Source: Modestobacter sp.
GTDB lineage: Bacteria > Actinomycetota > Actinomycetes > Mycobacteriales > Geodermatophilaceae
DNA: 7,248 bases
Reading direction: 5' to 3'
Assembly (NCBI GenBank): GCA_025965635.1
Contig: JAOPWO010000284.1
Coordinates: 1 to 7,248, forward strand
Shown: positions 5,306 through 7,248 of the stretch, in pieces
How the letters are laid out: each line of letters opens with the position of its first letter
How positions within the stretch are numbered: position 1 is the stretch's first letter
Program-made: the position numbers and the translations under genes
The notes under the pieces: generated by a model
Told to the model about the DNA's origin: nothing
Databases searched by the model: none
Seen by the model: only the letters and a program-made list of their open reading frames with translations

Positions 5306-6950
5306 CCGACAGCTCCTCCCGGGGATCCATGCTGATCCCCGCGTCGTCCCCCGCGTCGTCCCGGCCGGCGTCCTCACCGGCGGCGGCCGCAGCGCGTTCC
5401 AGGCCCAGTTCGCGCAGCCGGGCCCGGCTGACCTTGCCGACCAGCGAGTGCGGCAGCTCCGGGACGAAGTGCACCGCGGTGGGCAGCTTGAAACGGGCCA
5501 GCGACGCCCGGGCGTGCTCGATCAGCTCCCCCTCCCCCACCGGCTCGCCCGCGGCCCGCACGACCACGGCGTGCACGGCCTCGCCGGTGCGCGGGTCGGG
5601 CACGCCGATGACGGCGCTCTCGGCCACGCCCGGGTGGGCGTCGAGCACCCGTTCCACCTCGCCCGGGTAGACGTTGAAGCCGCTGACCAGCACCAGGTCG
5701 CGCCGGCGGTCGACCAGCCGCAGGTCTCCGTCGGCGTCCCGGTAGGCGATGTCGCCGGTCGGCAGCCAGCCCTCGGCGTCCGGGCCGTCGGCACCGTCGG
5801 GCCAGTACCCCGAGAACAGGTTGGGCCCGCGGGCGCACAGCTCACCGGCCTGGTCGTGCTCGTCGTCGCCGTAGGGATCGCTGAACACGCCGGCCCGGAC
5901 CCGGCTGCCCGGGTCGGGGCCGGCGGCAGGTCCGCCGGCGGTGTCGCGCAGCGCCAGCTCGACGCCGGGCAGCGGACCCCCGATGCACTCGGCCTTGGCC
6001 CGGCCGGTGGCCAGGGTGCTGGCCAGCACCGGTGCCGCCTCGGTGAGCCCGTACCCCTCCCAGACCGGCACCGCGGCGCGGTCCCGCATGCCGGCGAAGA
6101 TCGCCGCGGGAAGCGGGGCAGCGCCACAGGTGGCGGTGCGCACGGCGGCGAAGGCGCGGCGGAGAGCGGTGTCGCTGCCGGCCGCCTCGGCCACGGCGAG
6201 CCAGGCGGCGTACATCGGCGGCGCGCCGGGGACGGCGGTGACCTCCTCCTCGACCATCAGCTCCAGCGTCGCGACCGGGTCGAACTCGGGCACGAGCACG
6301 GCACAGGCCCCGGTGGCCGCGACCAGTCCGAACCCCGCGTTGAGGCCGTAGACGTGGAAGAGCGGCAGCACGATGAGCACCCGGTCGTCGGCCCGGACCG
6401 GCGGCGGGTCCAGGGCGAGGCACTGCTGCTGGTTGGCCAGCAGCGCGGCATGGGTGAGCATCGCGCCGCGTGGCCGGCCCGTCGTCCCACTGGTGTAGGC
6501 CAGCAGCGCCAGCGCGGCGGGGTCGTCGGGCGCCGCCGGCGGTGGTCCGTCGGCGACCGGTGGTCCGGCGCTGACCGGGACACCGGCGACGTGCGCCCCG
6601 CCGCCCGCCGTCACGAGCAGCCGGGCACCGGAGTCGGCGAGCAGGTACTCGGTCTCCGGTCCGGTGTAGGCGGTGTTGACCGGCACCACGACGCACCCGG
6701 CACGCAACGCTCCCACCGTGGCCAGCACCCAGTCGATGCCGTTGGGCAGCTGCACGGCCACCCGGTCGCCCGCGACCAGCCCCCGTGCCCCGTAGCCGGC
6801 GGCCGCCCGGTCGACCAGGGCGTCGAGCTCGGCCCAGCTGACCCGCCGGCTGCCCTCGACCAGCGCGTCGGACCCCGCTCGCTCCACCGCGGCCCGGCGG
6901 ACGAGTCCGTCGAACGTGCGGGCATCCCCCGCGGGTCCGCGAGCCAGCAC
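5298..6950 (-). CDS. AMP-forming acyl-CoA synthetase / acid-CoA ligase (ANL superfamily)
   Basis: 550-aa enzyme expected to activate a carboxylic acid, probably a fatty acid, with ATP to an acyl-adenylate and then to acyl-CoA. Core motifs in order: YTSGTTGRPRG (152-162, phosphate loop), LPLFHVYG (195-202), YGLTEAAP (300-307), TGD (398-400), DRRRDLVLVSGFNVYPGEVE (414-433, hinge region) and LVGKVSR (503-509) with the C-terminal catalytic lysine Lys506. Both the large and small domains are complete. The substrate cannot be read from sequence. The GTG start at 6950 is chosen because GGAGG lies 7 nt upstream and the fold begins there. The open frame continues to the window edge, but its first codons are adapter. 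The tail (about 520-550) is Ala/Asp/Gly-rich with a DDAG tandem repeat. The stop overlaps the glutaredoxin start by 8 nt. Confidence 0.92.
   Translation of the reverse strand: MLARGPAGDARTFDGLVRRAAVERAGSDALVEGSRRVSWAELDALVDRAAAGYGARGLVAGDRVAVQLPNGIDWVLATVGALRAGCVVVPVNTAYTGPETEYLLADSGARLLVTAGGGAHVAGVPVSAGPPVADGPPPAAPDDPAALALLAYTSGTTGRPRGAMLTHAALLANQQQCLALDPPPVRADDRVLIVLPLFHVYGLNAGFGLVAATGACAVLVPEFDPVATLELMVEEEVTAVPGAPPMYAAWLAVAEAAGSDTALRRAFAAVRTATCGAAPLPAAIFAGMRDRAAVPVWEGYGLTEAAPVLASTLATGRAKAECIGGPLPGVELALRDTAGGPAAGPDPGSRVRAGVFSDPYGDDEHDQAGELCARGPNLFSGYWPDGADGPDAEGWLPTGDIAYRDADGDLRLVDRRRDLVLVSGFNVYPGEVERVLDAHPGVAESAVIGVPDPRTGEAVHAVVVRAAGEPVGEGELIEHARASLARFKLPTAVHFVPELPHSLVGKVSRARLRELGLERAAAAAGEDAGRDDAGDDAGISMDPREELSGA
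5313..5319 (-). promoter_or_regulatory. Glutaredoxin ribosome-binding site inside the acyl-CoA synthetase gene
   Basis: GGAGGAG on the minus strand, 7 nt before the GTG at 5305, embedded in the last codons of the upstream gene. It decides the 82-aa start and supports coupled translation. Confidence 0.75.
5337..5372. repeat. Short in-frame tandem repeat (12-bp unit)
   Basis: CCCCGCGTCGTC occurs twice back to back (5337-5348 and 5349-5360), followed by a degenerate third copy to 5372. Read on the minus strand it encodes Asp-Asp-Ala-Gly units in the C-terminal tail of the acyl-CoA synthetase. It lies outside the catalytic fold, so copy-number change should be tolerated. Confidence 0.75.
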
Positions 6951-6957
6951 CGAAACA

Positions 6958-6962
6958 CCTCC
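6958..6962 (-). promoter_or_regulatory. Acyl-CoA synthetase ribosome-binding site
   Basis: GGAGG on the minus strand, 7 nt upstream of the GTG at 6950. It fixes the 550-aa start against the longer, artefactual frame. No convincing -10/-35 pair was found upstream between 6963 and 7232. Confidence 0.75.
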
Positions 6963-7060
6963 CTGGTCGCGCGCAGCCGAGGACGGCGACGCCGCGTGGA
7001 CGCAGCGCCCCGATGTTGTCACCATGGTCGTCGGCCCGCAGCGTGCGATCGTGCGGGAGC

Positions 7061-7078
7061 CCGAGCCGGCCGGCTCGG
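7061..7078. repeat. 18-bp perfect palindrome
   Basis: CCGAGCCGGCCGGCTCGG reads the same on both strands. It lies about 110 bp upstream of the acyl-CoA synthetase start and 26 bp upstream of a possible divergent start. It may be an operator, or chance in GC-rich DNA, where a match of this length somewhere in a window this size is not very rare. Confidence 0.5.
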
Positions 7079-7103
7079 CGGCGGACGAGGAGGACCCACC
7101 GGC

Positions 7104-7232
7104 ATGTCCAGCCCTCGGCCCGTGGCGTCCCGGCCTGTCGCCGGCGCCGCAGAGCGGGTGGCTGCCCGTCCGGTCCCCCGCCCCCGCGCCGATCCGGCGC
7201 AGCGCGGCAGCGCCCTCGCCGGCCCGCGTCCG
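7104..7232 (+). CDS. Possible N-terminus of a divergent gene, cut by the contig end
   Basis: An ATG at 7104 is preceded by AGGAGG (7088-7093) with a 10-nt spacer and opens 43 codons without a stop up to the adapter junction. The peptide begins MSSPRPVASRPVAGAAERV and is rich in Arg, Pro and Ala, with no recognisable domain. Third-position G/C is moderately high. A competing frame from ATG 7024 is also open to the edge and has even stronger third-position bias in its first 24 codons, but lacks a ribosome-binding site. I do not recognise a family, and either frame could be non-coding. Confidence 0.28.
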
Positions 7233-7248
7233 AGATCGGAAGAGCACA
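7233..7248. other. Illumina TruSeq adapter remnant
   Basis: The last 16 bases, AGATCGGAAGAGCACA, are identical to the first 16 bases of the standard Illumina TruSeq read-through adapter. They sit exactly at the window end. This is almost certainly sequencing-library residue at a contig terminus rather than genomic DNA. Confidence 0.95.

Noticed and set aside
6963..7060. Promoter for the acyl-CoA synthetase (CAACAT as -10)
   Set aside because: The candidate -10 is poor and the sequence 17 nt upstream (CTGCGG) is not a -35 element.
6951..7247. N-terminal extension of the acyl-CoA synthetase to 649 aa
   Set aside because: It starts within the adapter, has no family similarity, and is bypassed by a well-placed GGAGG and GTG at 6950.
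1..7248. Novel defence, mobile or CRISPR-type system
   Set aside because: All confident genes are housekeeping or well-known families. No repeat arrays, transposase, integrase, tRNA or attachment sites were seen.

Overview
This looks like a chromosomal segment of a very GC-rich actinobacterium. Third codon positions are almost all G or C, five consecutive genes start with GTG, and the gene order rex-hemA-hemC-hemD is the actinobacterial arrangement known from Streptomyces. The style suggests the Geodermatophilaceae/Frankia side of the phylum, but that placement is only an impression. All confidently called genes lie on the minus strand, so transcription runs from right to left.

Right part (about 5057-6950): an AMP-forming acyl-CoA synthetase-like enzyme (550 aa), then a small glutaredoxin-like CxxC protein (82 aa). 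The two overlap by 8 nt, so they are probably co-translated. Two hairpin-forming inverted repeats follow the glutaredoxin stop codon.

Centre (about 4852-5056): a regulatory gap. It holds a convincing sigma-70-type promoter (TTGTAC, 17 nt, TACCGT). An 18-bp Rex-operator-like site (TTGTGAACGCAGGTACAA) covers the -35 box and most of the spacer. A strong GC hairpin lies in the predicted rex leader.

Left part (60-4851): rex, hemA, hemC and a fused cobA/hemD-type gene. Rex senses the NADH/NAD+ ratio. HemA (glutamyl-tRNA reductase), HemC (hydroxymethylbilane synthase) and HemD (uroporphyrinogen-III synthase) make the first committed precursor and then the tetrapyrrole ring. Rex derepression at high NADH would raise haem precursor supply together with its own synthesis. 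hemA and hemC overlap by 4 nt. The window stops 59 nt past hemD, so the usual next gene, hemB, is not visible.

Right edge (6951-7248): a short upstream region with an 18-bp perfect palindrome and a possible start of a divergent gene. The last 16 bases (7233-7248) are identical to the start of the Illumina TruSeq adapter. They are therefore most likely a library artefact at a contig end, and they create a spurious N-terminus for the acyl-CoA synthetase if the longest open frame is taken.

I found no mobile element, CRISPR, tRNA or rRNA, and no convincing new multi-gene system. The most useful observations are the adapter, the rex promoter/operator architecture, unusual Rex residues, the decayed SUMT half of HemD, and the acyl-CoA synthetase-glutaredoxin pair next to a redox/haem operon.
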